Source: Macrobrachium rosenbergii (lineage: Eukaryota; Arthropoda; Malacostraca; Decapoda; Palaemonidae). Taken from it: a DNA stretch of 64,000 bases. Position 1 is the stretch's first letter; every line of letters begins with the position of its first letter. Made by a program: the position numbers and the translations under genes. The stretch spans positions 41,830,509-41,894,508 of the forward strand of contig NC_089767.1 in assembly GCF_040412425.1 (NCBI RefSeq). The letters are read 5' to 3'. Positions 34,495-47,376 of this stretch are shown here, in pieces. The notes under the pieces are model-generated. The model did no database searches. It saw only the letters and a program-made list of their open reading frames with translations, and was not told the origin of the DNA.

Positions 34495-34650
34495 TGGTAT
34501 GACCCGTAAAGTACAGAGCTTTATATAAACTCTGCGATAGTTGCCTGTTGATGTGACCCGTAAAGCACTGAGCTTTACAAAGTCTGTGATAGTTACTGTT
34601 GATGTGGCCCATAAAGCACTGAACTTTATAAAGTCTGTGATAGCTGTACT
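34495..34650 (+). repeat. About 60-bp minisatellite, 3 copies
   Basis: The unit contains GACCCGTAAAGCACTGAGCT, TTACAAAGTCTGTGATAG and TTGATGTG. Confidence 0.8.
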
Positions 34651-34766
34651 TTATGTTTTTAATCGTACGTTCAGCTGCACCACGTGGAGGAATCGTGCCG
34701 CCGTTTCGTGCGCCAGAAGGTGATTTTCATTACGAATCAACGACGCCGTCACGAACTTGTATTTCG

Positions 34767-34769
<3 letters not shown>

Positions 34770-34817
<48 letters not shown>

Positions 34818-34892
34818 ATCGGCTTTTCTTTGTTTTCTGTGTTTATTTTTTCTTTTAGTACATGAAGATAGCAATCTTTATCCGTTGAGGGT

Positions 34893-34952
<60 letters not shown>

Positions 34953-35080
34953 ACTTGTCTTTATCGGTTTTTCTTTTGTTTTTCTCTTGATTTTCTGTTT
35001 TTCTTTTTTCTTTTAGTGCATGAGGATAGCGATCTTATCCGTTGAGGTTTCTCTCTCTCTCTCTCTCTCTCTCTAACATA
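34770..35080 (+). repeat. (CT)n arrays in a 3-fold tandem unit
   Basis: CT arrays at 34770-34815, 34894-34949 and 35049-35075 are separated by copies of TTTATCGG, TTTTCTTTTAGT and CATGAAGATAGCAATC, TTTATCCGTTGAGG. The CT array belongs to a roughly 130-bp repeated unit. Confidence 0.9.
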
Positions 35081-35144
35081 GCACCTCTCTGTTTTATATT
35101 CCTACGGATTTATAGATTTTAATTTTGTAACTGTTCCTCTGTGT

Positions 35145-35149
<5 letters not shown>

Positions 35150-35175
<26 letters not shown>
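35150..35175. repeat. (GA)n microsatellite
   Basis: About 13 GA units. Confidence 0.95.
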
Positions 35176-35178
<3 letters not shown>

Positions 35179-35905
35179 TTCCCAAAGCACTCCAAGAAAC
35201 TTCTTTTACCCGATATTCAATCCTCTTGGGAAACTCAGTTCTCCTTTGACCTTTCCTCTACCTCCCCACCCCCACCCCCACCCCACACCCACCCCTCAGC
35301 TCCATACCCTTCTTTTTGCTTTCCTCCTCTAAGTCTGGGCTAGAAAAGGACACCAGGTTACATTTCCCGCTGACCTTTGCAATATGAGCAGGCTCTTGAC
35401 TTCATTCCTTGGAGAGGCTTTACTCTTTCCAGTCAAGCAAATCGAGTTTTTACTGTCGGTGGTACATACTTATATATATATGTGTATATATATGTATATA
35501 ATACTGCTGCATATATACATATACACACATATATTTGTGTGTGTACCCTCCATTAAATTTAGGGTGTGTCCTTATAGAGAAAGGTGTACACTGCAAAAAT
35601 TATGCTGCTTTGATCGGTCAATAGACTATCCTGTATAAAATGGTGCCCTTAAAGATGATTTTTTACCATGGTCATCTTAGAATGCATGCTGAGTGCTCAG
35701 TAATAATGCCTACAGTGTCCCTTGCGCAGCGCATTGTAAGCATTACAAGCGGGTAATGCGACCCAGTGCTCTGGAAAACTAGCATGCGTCTATTGATGCT
35801 TTGAGGCAGAGCAGAACCGTCTTTGTCAAAGGCTTTGTATCCCTTTGTTCATTCGTAGAGTGCCAACCTCAGCCTGCTTTCATGATATCTTTGAAGATTA
35901 ATCGG

Positions 35906-35906
<1 letters not shown>
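35176..35906. other. Intergenic
   Basis: It includes a C-rich run (CCCCACCCCCACCCCCACCC, 35265-35285) and short TATATG-type tracts. No gene. Confidence 0.45.
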
Positions 35907-35972
<66 letters not shown>

Positions 35973-36071
35973 CCAGATGTAACGCCACTCCCAGCCTGCT
36001 ATGTAGTTAGCAAATGTCAAATTTATATAGAATTAGCTAAGTATAGATATGCGCGTTTTCGTTGAATTATG

Positions 36072-36130
<59 letters not shown>
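35907..36130. repeat. (CT)n and (GA)n arrays
   Basis: CT at 35907-35970 and GA at 36078-36129. Confidence 0.96.
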
Positions 36131-36132
<2 letters not shown>

Positions 36133-36235
36133 GTATCTCACTTCAGAGCGTTCCTTGAAGATTAATACTGTATAAAGTTAATTGTTGCTACAACTTGTAC
36201 TTCTTCTGCTAGTACTAGTTTCTCTTCTCCATTTT

Positions 36236-36236
36236 G

Positions 36237-36287
<51 letters not shown>

Positions 36288-36302
36288 GTTTCTCTTCTCC
36301 AT

Positions 36303-36368
<66 letters not shown>
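36236..36368. repeat. Duplicated (ATT)n arrays
   Basis: Two ATT arrays, each preceded by AGTTTCTCTTCTCCATTTTG, so flank and array were duplicated together. Confidence 0.95.
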
Positions 36369-36370
<2 letters not shown>

Positions 36371-36583
36371 GTTGTATGGGGTTGCACGTGGCCCCTGCAG
36401 TGTGATGTGACGTCAGCAAAGAAGACAGGCGACAGAGATAGATAGACTTGAGGCATTATAATGACATGTCTAGACTTCATATTATGGTACTCCCATTGAG
36501 GTACACTCAATAAATTGGGTCTATTGGGTAAGAGCGCACATACAGTACTATATAAGTAGGAGTTAATAAATATGAAAATATAC
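36369..36583. other. Intergenic
   Basis: TGACGTCA at 36408. No gene. Confidence 0.45.
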
Positions 36584-36656
<73 letters not shown>

Positions 36657-36714
36657 GCCACTGACCAGTTTCTTTAAAGGTGTCTTGTTAGATTTTAAAG
36701 TTTCTCTCAGTATG

Positions 36715-36773
<59 letters not shown>
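36584..36773. repeat. (CT)n and (AT)n arrays
   Basis: CT at 36584-36652, AT at 36718-36773. Confidence 0.96.
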
Positions 36774-36775
<2 letters not shown>

Positions 36776-36942
36776 ATTAATTACATTTGTGGATAATTTC
36801 CGTGTCTTTATATGTAAATAATCCCATTGTCATCCATTGTTCTGACATATCTGGTTTACATAAGTCTGGCTTTGATATGCTTTTTACCCTCGAAATCCGT
36901 TCTTGGAAAAAAAAGGGGTTAAAATTGCGGATGTGAAGGTCA

Positions 36943-36944
<2 letters not shown>

Positions 36945-37011
<67 letters not shown>
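36945..37011. repeat. (CT)n microsatellite
   Basis: About 33 CT units. Confidence 0.97.
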
Positions 37012-37014
<3 letters not shown>

Positions 37015-37459
37015 GTTTCTTCTGGGTTATGTAACGCGTTCATTAAGGAAGGAACCGAAGCGCCCAAACGCAAGAAATATAAGGGCAGGTGGATAAAGCA
37101 GGCAAAAAGTGATTATGAATAAAAATAGGTAGAAAGAGAAATAAGAAGTAGAGGAGAGAAATAAGAGGTAGAGGAATTACAACAGAAAAGACCTAAAACA
37201 AAAACAGTGAAGAAATGAGAACTTGCTTTATATTTAAGCCTCACAAAGATATGTGTGAACAATGTCTGTGTGAGTTATGGATCATTCAGCATTATAAGTC
37301 TCCTGTGTCCTAATCTTGGGTTCCCATCGCGTGTGCTTTAAAGGGAGGCCTTGTTAAGATTAGCCGGATTCACGTCGTTGAAGTGCTTGCGGGGGGAGGC
37401 CAAGCTTTGCAAGCATACAGAGTTCGATAAACGAGAAGATGCCTTGAAACATATATGTG

Positions 37460-37465
<6 letters not shown>
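37012..37465. other. Intergenic
   Basis: Purine-rich stretch with AGAAATAAGA(A/G)GTAGAGGA repeated twice near 37136-37173. No gene. Confidence 0.45.
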
Positions 37466-37540
<75 letters not shown>

Positions 37541-37578
37541 ATAAATGTATAGTATATTATATAATATTTGAAGATATG

Positions 37579-37673
<95 letters not shown>

Positions 37674-37680
37674 TTATGTG
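37466..37680. repeat. (AT)n arrays
   Basis: AT at about 37466-37532 and 37590-37666. The open frames over them are repeat translations. Confidence 0.97.
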
Positions 37681-38564
37681 GGTATGTATATACTTTATGT
37701 ACGTTTTTGTACATGTATATATATATTATATATTTGTATGTGTATGTATATACTTTACGTACGTTTTTGTTTGTGTACGTATTTGAGAATATACTGCATA
37801 CGGTTCTGTATGTGTCAGACGATGCTAAGATAATACAACCTCTCTTCCCGAAAAAAAAAAATAAAACAAGGAAATTAGACATATAAACCTGTCATGAAGG
37901 CCCCCTTTTGTCTTGTCTGGGAGGAGCAGATTTGGGAAACAGATAAAAAAAAGGGGGGGAAATATATAGTTCATAATTTCTTGGGATTGAAGGCTGTTGT
38001 TGCAATAATGGGGGAACCGTCTGCCAACCTGCAATTGTTGTTGCAACCCGTCCTTGGCCGAACAACTTTGCAACTCCAACTGTGAATCCTTAATTTTCCC
38101 TCGTTGATGAGTACCTGATGTTTTAATAGTCCGGTAGGAAGAGAAAAATGCTGGAGTAATGGTTATATAATGGCGCAGGGTATTTCTGTAGATGCTATAA
38201 TAGTGAGTATAATAGTTCATGGTTTTTTTTTTTTTTTTGATGCTCAAGTGGTGCGTTCAGTGACGTAACAGAACAGTAATTGTTGTTTAGGTAATGATGT
38301 GTAGCAAAAACAAGCTTACCCTTAATGATGACGGAAGCTGGTCGAGCTTCTTGAAGCCATGGCAGTTGTGTTGGGAAGGCGTTTGGGAAAATGTGTTCCT
38401 GAAGGTGGGAACTTGTGCCGAGGAAGTTTGGTTATCACACACACACATTTGCACACTGATGTAGGTACTCACACAAACAAACGTAAGTACTCTTAGCTTT
38501 CAGAACTTCGTTGTCTCTCATGATGTCTTGATTGGACTTCAGTTATGGAGTAACGTGGCTTATT
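37681..38564. other. Intergenic
   Basis: GTATGTATATACTTTA-CGTACGTTTTTGT is duplicated (37683, 37744). A + frame near 38300-38460 is open and Trp-rich but unrecognised. No gene supported. Confidence 0.35.
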
Positions 38565-38885
38565 TTTCGTTGCAAAACACGATGTGCAACCTCGCTGTTC
38601 CTTTTGAATTACAAAACATAACGCTGTAACTTGGCTTCTTTTTAATTACAAAATATAAAGCTGTAATCTGGATTCTTTTTAATTACAAAATATAATGCTG
38701 TAACTTGGCTTATTTTTAATTACAAAATATAACGCTGTAACTTGGCTTACTTTTAATTACAAGATATAAAGCTGTAACCTGTCTTCATTTTCATTACAAA
38801 ACTTAACGCTGTAACCTGGCTTTATTACAAAACATAACAACTGTAACCTGGCTTCTCGATTATAAATATAAAACAAAACGCTGAC
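38565..38885 (+). repeat. About 43-bp minisatellite, 7-8 copies
   Basis: The unit is TTTTTAATTACAAAATATAA followed by CGCTGTAACTTGGCTT. Confidence 0.9.
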
Positions 38886-39221
38886 TTGGGAGCTCTTGAG
38901 AGTCAGCTACACAAGAGATTGATGTACCGGACGAATATTGTATCCAAGAACGAGAAGATATTGTCATACACTCGGAAGACATAAAACTTCATCTCTTCCT
39001 TATCGGGAAATATATCAGGAGTAATGGACTTCTTCCTTAGTAGGAGGAAGGAACCGCCCTTTTAAATGAGGAAAAATCGTAGTACCGAAGTACTGGAGTG
39101 GAGGGAATGAACTTTGATCAAACTGTGATCCGTCAAAATGCCTACGTACCACTAGATCAATTTAAGAAGGGCGATAGATGGTAATGTTCACGGCACCAGT
39201 GCGAAACCATTTCACGAGGTA

Positions 39222-39223
<2 letters not shown>
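38886..39223. other. Intergenic
   Basis: Nothing recognised. Confidence 0.5.
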
Positions 39224-39294
<71 letters not shown>

Positions 39295-39408
39295 ACACCC
39301 AAACTGTTGTTGTCGTTACGTAGGATTAGGAAATCGACGTACAGCATCACGCAACGATACCTTACGCCAGTTCGCCCAGCACGCTTTCCACTTTCCGTGT
39401 GTATTGTG

Positions 39409-39478
<70 letters not shown>
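39224..39478. repeat. Two (CT)n arrays
   Basis: CT at 39224-39291 and 39411-39478 with an unrelated spacer. Confidence 0.96.
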
Positions 39479-39480
<2 letters not shown>

Positions 39481-40012
39481 GTATCATGACGGCACTTGTG
39501 ATACTGTAGAATTTACGTCAGAGATCGAAAGTGCAGTGATGCTTCCGTGATGAATGTATCAAGGCCTTTCTATTGCCGACACTATGACTTTTTTATATTG
39601 ATTTTTGTTTTAATTTTTTAGTTTTTAACATAGATTTTGTTTATGTTAGACAAGTTTCTCAAAGTGGTTTTTTCGACTTATGCGTTTTTTTTAGCTAAAA
39701 AAATTCAATTCTTAATGCTTAAGAATTTTTTAAAAGTGGATTTTTTCTTCTTTTATTTTGAATTATTTGGGTTTGGAAGTGATGAAAGCTTACATATCTT
39801 AAGGTAATAGCATATTTTTAACATAATATTAACGCATGCATACATGTATGTATGTATGTATGTATGTATGTATGTATGTGGCTGCATAGCTGTATACATG
39901 AATTTATACTCCAGCCATTTCCTCCTGATGTATCACTTAAGAAAAAAAGAAACAGAAAATTTTTATAATTTTTACCTTCTAAGCTTTGGCAGTTACAGTT
40001 CTAGTACTTAGG
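39479..40012. other. Intergenic with (TATG)n
   Basis: About 10 TATG units at 39843-39880. No gene. Confidence 0.5.
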
Positions 40013-40250
40013 TGGTCCGCTGGTATAGTGGTTAGTGTCGTGGCATGCCACTCAGATGTCGCGGTGGGTTCGCGTCTTCCCCGGGGCGATGAAAAATCAC
40101 TGGCTCTGTATAATGGTCAGTTACTGCCGCAGTGTGGGGTGTCTGCTGCGGTGGGAGGTAGAAACCAGTTCTTTGGAAGCTTGAATGTGGCGCCTTTGGT
40201 GTGCTTGTTCCATGGGAATAGGTTTCGTCTACTAAAATAATAATAAATAA

Positions 40251-40254
<4 letters not shown>
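40013..40254 (+). mobile_element. tRNA-derived SINE with LINE-AAT tail
   Basis: The head GTCCGCTGGTATAGTGGTTA resembles tRNA-Asp/Glu/Gly genes. TGGTATAGTGG fits an A box, and GGTGGGTTCGCGTC about 50 nt later a degraded B box. The body contains GGTGTCTGCTGCGGTGGG. The last part, TTCTTTGGAAGCTTGAATG, CTTGTTCCATGGGAATAGG and AATAATAATAAA, matches the 3' ends at 10880 and 21601. Such sharing is the classic sign of a SINE mobilised by a partner LINE. It probably lies in an intron upstream of the first coding exon of the DUF547 gene. Confidence 0.8.
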
Positions 40255-40338
<84 letters not shown>

Positions 40339-40340
40339 GA
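40255..40340. repeat. (AT)n microsatellite
   Basis: About 20 AT units, interruption, then more AT. It directly follows the SINE tail. Confidence 0.96.
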
Positions 40341-40406
40341 AAGCACGCTTATGCGAATCTAATTATGTAAATTCATATCAAAACTAATAATTTTTTTTTC
40401 TTTCAG

Positions 40407-40433
40407 ATTAGCTGAACCGCCAATAGGGGAAAA
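40407..40433 (+). other. 5' UTR part of DUF547 gene exon
   Basis: A T-rich tract ending TTTCTTTCAG precedes 40407, so this exon has an acceptor and an untranslated exon must lie further upstream. An in-frame TGA seven codons before the ATG rules out a longer N-terminus from this exon. Confidence 0.75.
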
Positions 40434-40579
40434 ATGCTTGGGAAAATCTTGTCCTTCCTGGCGTGGGCGGGTCTGTACCGCGTACCTATGACGATACTGA
40501 ATGACAACAGTCCAACGCCCACCAACTTGTCAGTCACGCCCGCGCAGGTGGCTGACGTCACGGCTAGTTTTATGGAAGT
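40434..40579 (+). CDS. DUF547 gene coding exon 1
   Basis: Residues 1-48 plus two bases of codon 49. Starts MLGKILSFLAWAGLYRVP. The donor is GTAAGT at 40580, phase 2. This part is N-terminal to the conserved domain. Confidence 0.88.
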
Positions 40580-40917
40580 GTAAGTCTTAATTTTCAGTTA
40601 TCACAGAGTGTAAGTGAAAGTTTGGCAAAGAAGACTTCAAAATGAGTAAAGATATGTGCTTTTAATGTTTGTAAGTTAAGGAGTAAGTACGATTTTTATT
40701 TGTCAAAAATATAGACAGTTTGCAAGTGTTAAACATTACTGTATTTTTAGATTGAAAAATTGGATAGCTGTCTCTTTCTTCTGTTCGTATATTTCAAAGC
40801 GAATTCCTCCTTTATCAGTGACTGATTTCAAAATGTGATTATGTAATACATGACAGATCAGCATTATAAAGATACAATGAACATGTAATAATAATTCACT
40901 CATGCATTGCAATGTAG

Positions 40918-40977
<60 letters not shown>

Positions 40978-43900
40978 ACAGCAAATGAACCCTATTCATA
41001 TGGAACAATCCCACAGGGGCCTTTGACTTGAAATTCAAGCTTATATAAAATATGATTTTCATTTGAAAGAAATAACAGAAGGTAATACGAAATACAGAAA
41101 GAAGGAGTCCATTTATTAGGAAAGAAAAATAAATTAACAGATTGATAAATAAATAAAATAAGAATGCAGAAATTACGTCTGTACGTAAAATAACCCCCAG
41201 CTAGTTTAAGAGATACTCAGTAGAACGGTTTCAGTAGATTTAATGAAATGATTTAGTATCCCATTAACATACGTCTGGTTCTCTCAAGTTCTTCATCTTC
41301 AGCGAGAGAAAACCAGTATTAACTCATTATAGTCCTATCCGCGTTACAAATCAACCTTCAGTTCACCTCATGCGGTGCACTGTAGGCATTACTTAAGGTT
41401 CTTTGCAGCGTGCCTTCCTTAGGTCCCTAGCTGCAACCCCTTTCGTTCCTTTTACTGTACCTCCTTTCATATTGTCTTCCATCTTACTTTCCACCCTAAC
41501 AATTGATTCACAGTGTAACTACTTTGAGGTTTTCCTCCTGTTACGCCTTTCAAACCTTTTACTGTCAGTTTCCGTTTCAGCGCTGAATGACGTCATAGGT
41601 CCCAGTGCTTGGCGTCTGGACTAAACTCTGTATTCTATTGAGTTCAATCAATTAATGGCTAATTCTGGCATTATCGATCCGCGCTCGTGTTTTCCAGGCT
41701 GGTGGACAGCTTCGTGTCTACGGACGGGAAGAAGGTCTCCTACCTGGCCCTGGAACAGAGTCCTTTCTACACGAAGGACTTCCAGGATTTCCGTACCCTG
41801 CTCAAGGTCGTTGACCCCGGCAAGATGTCGGCGGAGGAGAGGAAGAGCTTTTTCATCAGTATCCTTTTTTTTTTTTTTTTTTTTGCGATCGCGTAATGTT
41901 ATATTCTATTTAAAACGTTTAAAACACACACACACACAAGTAATGGAAGTAATTTTAACCTTTATGTTAGCTAAGACTATTGTTCTTTTCTTTATAATAT
42001 TGTATAGTAAAAACGGGTTATATGCTTCAAAAGTGGAGTGTTGACCCCGTAAACTTTATTCTCATCCGCCGTAAATTTCAATGATATACTGTGCATGCGA
42101 GTGTATTTGTATGTATACTGCTTGATTGAGAACATGTATACATCTTATTTTATATATATATATGTGTGTGTGTGTGTATTTAGAGAGAGAGAGAGAGAGA
42201 GAGAGATTTACACGACAACTGATAAGTCCATCTTTGTCTTGAATTAAATGGTATATTTTAAGGTCTGCAAAGATTTCAGGGTTAAAGCTGGCAAGTTTGT
42301 AGTAGTTGTCTCGCCGTAATGACGCGAGCATTCTCAAGTAGAACGCAATTTTCCTGTTTACATTATTGCAATTTTCTCATTGTAACGACGGAGATGAAAG
42401 GAACAAAATTATCCAAGCCACATTAAAAGCATAGACATGCAGTCACACAGAAAGATAACGAGGCTGAAAAGCGTTCAAAATCTCTGGGAAGGCGAAGTTG
42501 CCTCTGGAATGAAACTCGGCAAAACAAAGACCTTAGAATCGGGTGAAAGGTTTGGGTGAAGGACTCGCCAAATTTAGACGAAGGAATTGCTTCGTAATTG
42601 TTGCCAATTACCCCAGAGAAATTTTTAAAGATCGGAAATGAGCATTAGCATAGGTTCCGTAATGGTTTGATGTTGTCATTATGATGAATTATCTTAAGAA
42701 TTACTTTGCGAATTATCTTAAGAGCGGATTAACGAAAATTGGCTTGTGGTTTCTTTGAAAGAAAGCATGATGGTGGCACCTGTTTTGAAGAACAGTCAAG
42801 GGAAAAGAATATAAATATAGATATTTGCATGAATGAAAACACTTTGACTTCTTTGGACTAGACATTTTAAAAGAAGTGCTTACAGATTAGGCCTACTTGT
42901 GGCTAACGAAGCTTTATCCTAACAGCCGTTCTGCCCTTATCATAGAGAATAATATATATACAAATTAATGAAAAGAGGAACTAAGCGCCAGGTGTCCTGT
43001 CACTGGCTAAGGTATAAAAAAAATTGCAAGGTTAACGACAGTATTAGGAAAGCGGGTTGAGCAGCAGTTGTAATTAATTGGCCCAGTGGTTATGTAATGA
43101 TTCATTTCCTGGCGCGTATGAGGAATAAGTCATTTTATATCTTTAAGTCTGTGTGTTAGATTGGAGTGTGTGTACCTTGATGTGTGTTTAATTGTGTACA
43201 TGTACATGTACACAAAGATAGATAGATAGATAAGTAGGTAGATGAAAGGAATAGAACGATTTTTGTGTAAAATTAAGAAAAAAAAAACATTCACAGAACT
43301 GACGTCAAAGTGAGCTTGAGGGCTTCAAGTTGACTTGAGATAATGTCACATTTTGACTCTTCATGAACAGGACAGTTTTCAAGACAGGTATTGCCTGCTT
43401 AAGATAATGTCATATTTTGACCCTTCATGAATAGGACAGTTTTCAAGTCATCTATTTCCCTCCTGCCATTTTTCCTTTTCTTGGTATAAATCAGTTATCT
43501 AAGATTTGATGGAGATTATAAGATTAATAATAACTGACTAGGGCCTGCTGAAGTAAGATTTATCCGATCCGTATGCCTCTGTGAGTTATGAGTTAAATCC
43601 TTAACCACCTACCTTCTCCAAAAAAGACCTGTATAACATCTTGACCATCGACGCTCTGCTGAACATGCCTTCCCTCCCGAGAAGCACCATCAGCGTGACC
43701 AAGTTCTGGTCTCGCTACGGCTACAAAGTTGGCCCCTACACGCTGCATCTGGACGACATTGAGCACGGCATTCTCAGGGGTGAGGTTCTGGCGCCTCTTA
43801 AGTTTAATCCGTTTTCTCACTTTTTGTTTTTCCTCTTAGTTTCACTTTTAAGCATTTTGTTGTTCATGCACATGTGTAGGACATTACTGTTTGTGTTTAT

Positions 43901-46900
43901 ATTAAAACTAAAATGAGCTCCATCCAGCTGAATATAATATAAAAGTAAAATTACACTTTCCTTCAGTGTAATCCATTTTCTATTTTTTTCTCTCTTAGTT
44001 TCACTTTAAGAATTTTGTTGTTCGTACACATCTGTAGAATATTACTGTTTGTGTTTATATTAAAACTTCCATGAACTCCATCCATTCTGGTACCAACTAA
44101 ACATATTAAAAAATACGACCTTGTCTCAGGTAACCGCCCGCACCCAACCACATCTGCGATCATGTTCGAGCAGAATGACCCCAGGTTAGGACTTGTCCTT
44201 GAACCCGATCACAGGATCCACTCGGCCCTCAACTGCGGTGCGATGGTAAGTAATTTTATCTTACTTCTGGATCTTGCTGAGTCATAGGTCATTGCTGTTA
44301 GCGTGATCAATAGAACATTGTACCGGTTTTGTAGTAATTTTCTTAAACATTGTATGAGAAAACAGGAAACTCGGGTACTTTATATGCAGTACTGTAGGCA
44401 TTACTTAAGGTCTTTGCAGCGTGCCTTCGGCCCCTAGCTGCAACCTCTTTCATTCCTTTTACTCTACCTCCGTTCATATTCTCGTTCTTCCATCTGACTT
44501 CCAACACTGTTTTACAATTGTTTTCATAGTGCAATTCCGAGGTGTTCTTCCTGTTACACCTTTCAGACCTTCTTGCTGTTAATTTCCGTTTCAGCGCTGA
44601 ATGACCTCTTAGGTCCCAGCGCTTGGCCATTGGCCTAAATTCTATATTCTATTCTGTTTTAAAGGGTAAATGACAGATTATGAGCTTTGTTGGTAGGTTT
44701 GTAATTCTGATAAATACACATATGATATTATAAAGCTTATCAGTCTTTATAGACAAATATTAAATCACAGTCACTCAATGGTACACATCTGGTTGCATTC
44801 TTGATTAGAAGTTACGACTGGCATTCCTGCCGCCTGTCAGTCAGCCCAGCAGTGAATGGGTTTCTGCATCCAGTTTAGGCAAGGGAAGACATGGGGGTAG
44901 CAACTTCATCCCCGGAGACTTGCTAGGAATAGGAAGGCTCTACCCCACCAGTGCCAACCCTGCTATGAGGGGAGGGGTGTGGGGAAGAAGCTTTTTGATG
45001 AAAAAATATACATTCATATATTTTTTCATATATATATGTGTGTGTGTGCGTGTGTGTATATATATGTATGTATGTGTGCATATATGTATGTATGTAGTAT
45101 GTATGCATGTGTATATATATATATATGTATACATATACTATATTACATTATACTATATTACATTATATTATATTATATATAGATAGATAGATAGGTAGGT
45201 AGGTAGGTAGGTAGGTAGGTAGGGAGAGATAGAGAAAGAGAGACTGACTTGACGAAAAACCAATTCCTGTTAATGTTCCCAATCTCTGTACCGTACTTTA
45301 ACCTAACCGATCCTCTTGCAGAGTTGCCCACGGCTGAACTACTACAAAGTGCAGGGCCTGAGCAGCAAGCTGGACAGCGGCATGAAGGACTTCTGCGAGA
45401 GCGCCGTCAGCAACGTCGGCGGTTCCTCTCTGATCCTCAACTCGATTTTTGAATGGTTCAGTTCCGACTTCGCTTCCACGGAGAAGTTGGTGATGAAGTA
45501 AGGACTCGGTTGTGGGTGGAGGTTTTGGGTGTGGGTCCGTTGTGACATACATACATACATACATACATACATACATACTTACATGCATACATACATACTG
45601 CTGTACGTATATGCATACATACTTTGTTATTGGTAACGAGATCAAATATACACCTTTATAGGGTACTGACGAAGGTTTTGGTGTGGATCCATTGTGACAT
45701 ACATACATACATATATACCTACACATACATACATACATATATGCAGACACATACATACATACGTACATAAATACATAGTTTGTTATTGGTAACGAGATCA
45801 AATATACACCTTTATAGGGTACTGAATAGTCTTGTATGGTTCTTTTATGACATACATACACACACACATACATACTACGTATACACATACATACTTTGTT
45901 ATTGGTAACGAGATCAAATATACACCTTTATAGGATACTGAATAGTCATGTATGGTTCTTGTATGACATACATTAATAAGTTGGTATTGGTTGCGAGATC
46001 AAATATACGCCTTTTGTGGTTATTGAATATTCACGCGTATAAATGGTCCCTTCATGACATATTTCTAAGTGGACTTTTTTCTTGTCTCTTTTTTTTTTAT
46101 ATATTATTGCCCTAAGTTGTCACACAATGAAAACATTCTATGTGAATCGTCCATATTTCTACATAGACCTTTTTTCTTACTTTTTTTTATTTTTCGTACA
46201 TTGTACAATTATCATTGCCCTAAGCTTTTATTTTTATATTGTAAAATCATTATTACCCTATGTTTTTATTTTTTATTTGTTTATAGTGTACAATCATTAT
46301 TACCCTACGTTTTTATTTTTTTTATATGATGTACAATCATCATTGCCCCAAGTTTTTATTTTTTTATTGTTTATATACTGTACAATCATTATTGCCCTGA
46401 GTTTTCACACAATGAGATCACACTGTGAATTGATTCTGATCTGTCACGGGAATCGAAACACTTAACGTAAAATTAACTCAGTCACTTCGCTTCTAAATCA
46501 TTTCGATGACCAGAGACTTAGAGTCCATATTTCTACCCGTAATTTTTTTTTTCTTTATTGATTTTTTTTATATACGCAGTTAGAGCGCTCTGTAAACTCA
46601 ATTTCATCACTTCTGAATCAATCCGAAGGCCAGAGAGACACTTGATAGTTGAGAATAGATTAACGTAAAATTAACCCAAAGCTCAATTTCTTCACTTCTG
46701 AATTAATTCCAAGAACCATAGAGACACATTAAGATGAGACTAGATTCCCCTTCAGCTTCGACTCAAACTCACTCCCTTCTTCAGGTTTCTGTCGGAGTGC
46801 GTCGAGGATGCAAATAAGCGGAAAGCCCTGGCCGAGGCTGCAGAAGGAAGACGCCGCTACACGTTCCACTATGACTGGGCCCTGAATGCAGTGAGTGGCT

Positions 46901-46904
46901 GAAG

Positions 46905-46953
<49 letters not shown>

Positions 46954-47012
46954 ATGATGATTCTAGATAATTATTTAAACTTAATATATATATGTGTAAC
47001 TTCATTTTAAAG

Positions 47013-47091
<79 letters not shown>

Positions 47092-47149
47092 ATGATGCTT
47101 CTAAGTGATATATTTAAACTTAATATGTGTGTGTAACTTCATTTTAAAG

Positions 47150-47228
<79 letters not shown>

Positions 47229-47319
47229 TCATCATCACCATCTTCTAATGATGATAATAATGATGATTTTCAGTGCAATAGTATAAATTAATATATGTGT
47301 GTAATTTTACATTTTAAAG

Positions 47320-47376
<57 letters not shown>

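Noticed and set aside
38300..38470. Trp-rich open frame on the + strand
   Set aside because: No start, no splice pair and no family match; an opposing frame is also open.
40013..40095. Functional tRNA gene
   Set aside because: The tRNA-like head cannot form a proper acceptor stem, its B box is degraded, and it continues into a SINE body and LINE tail.
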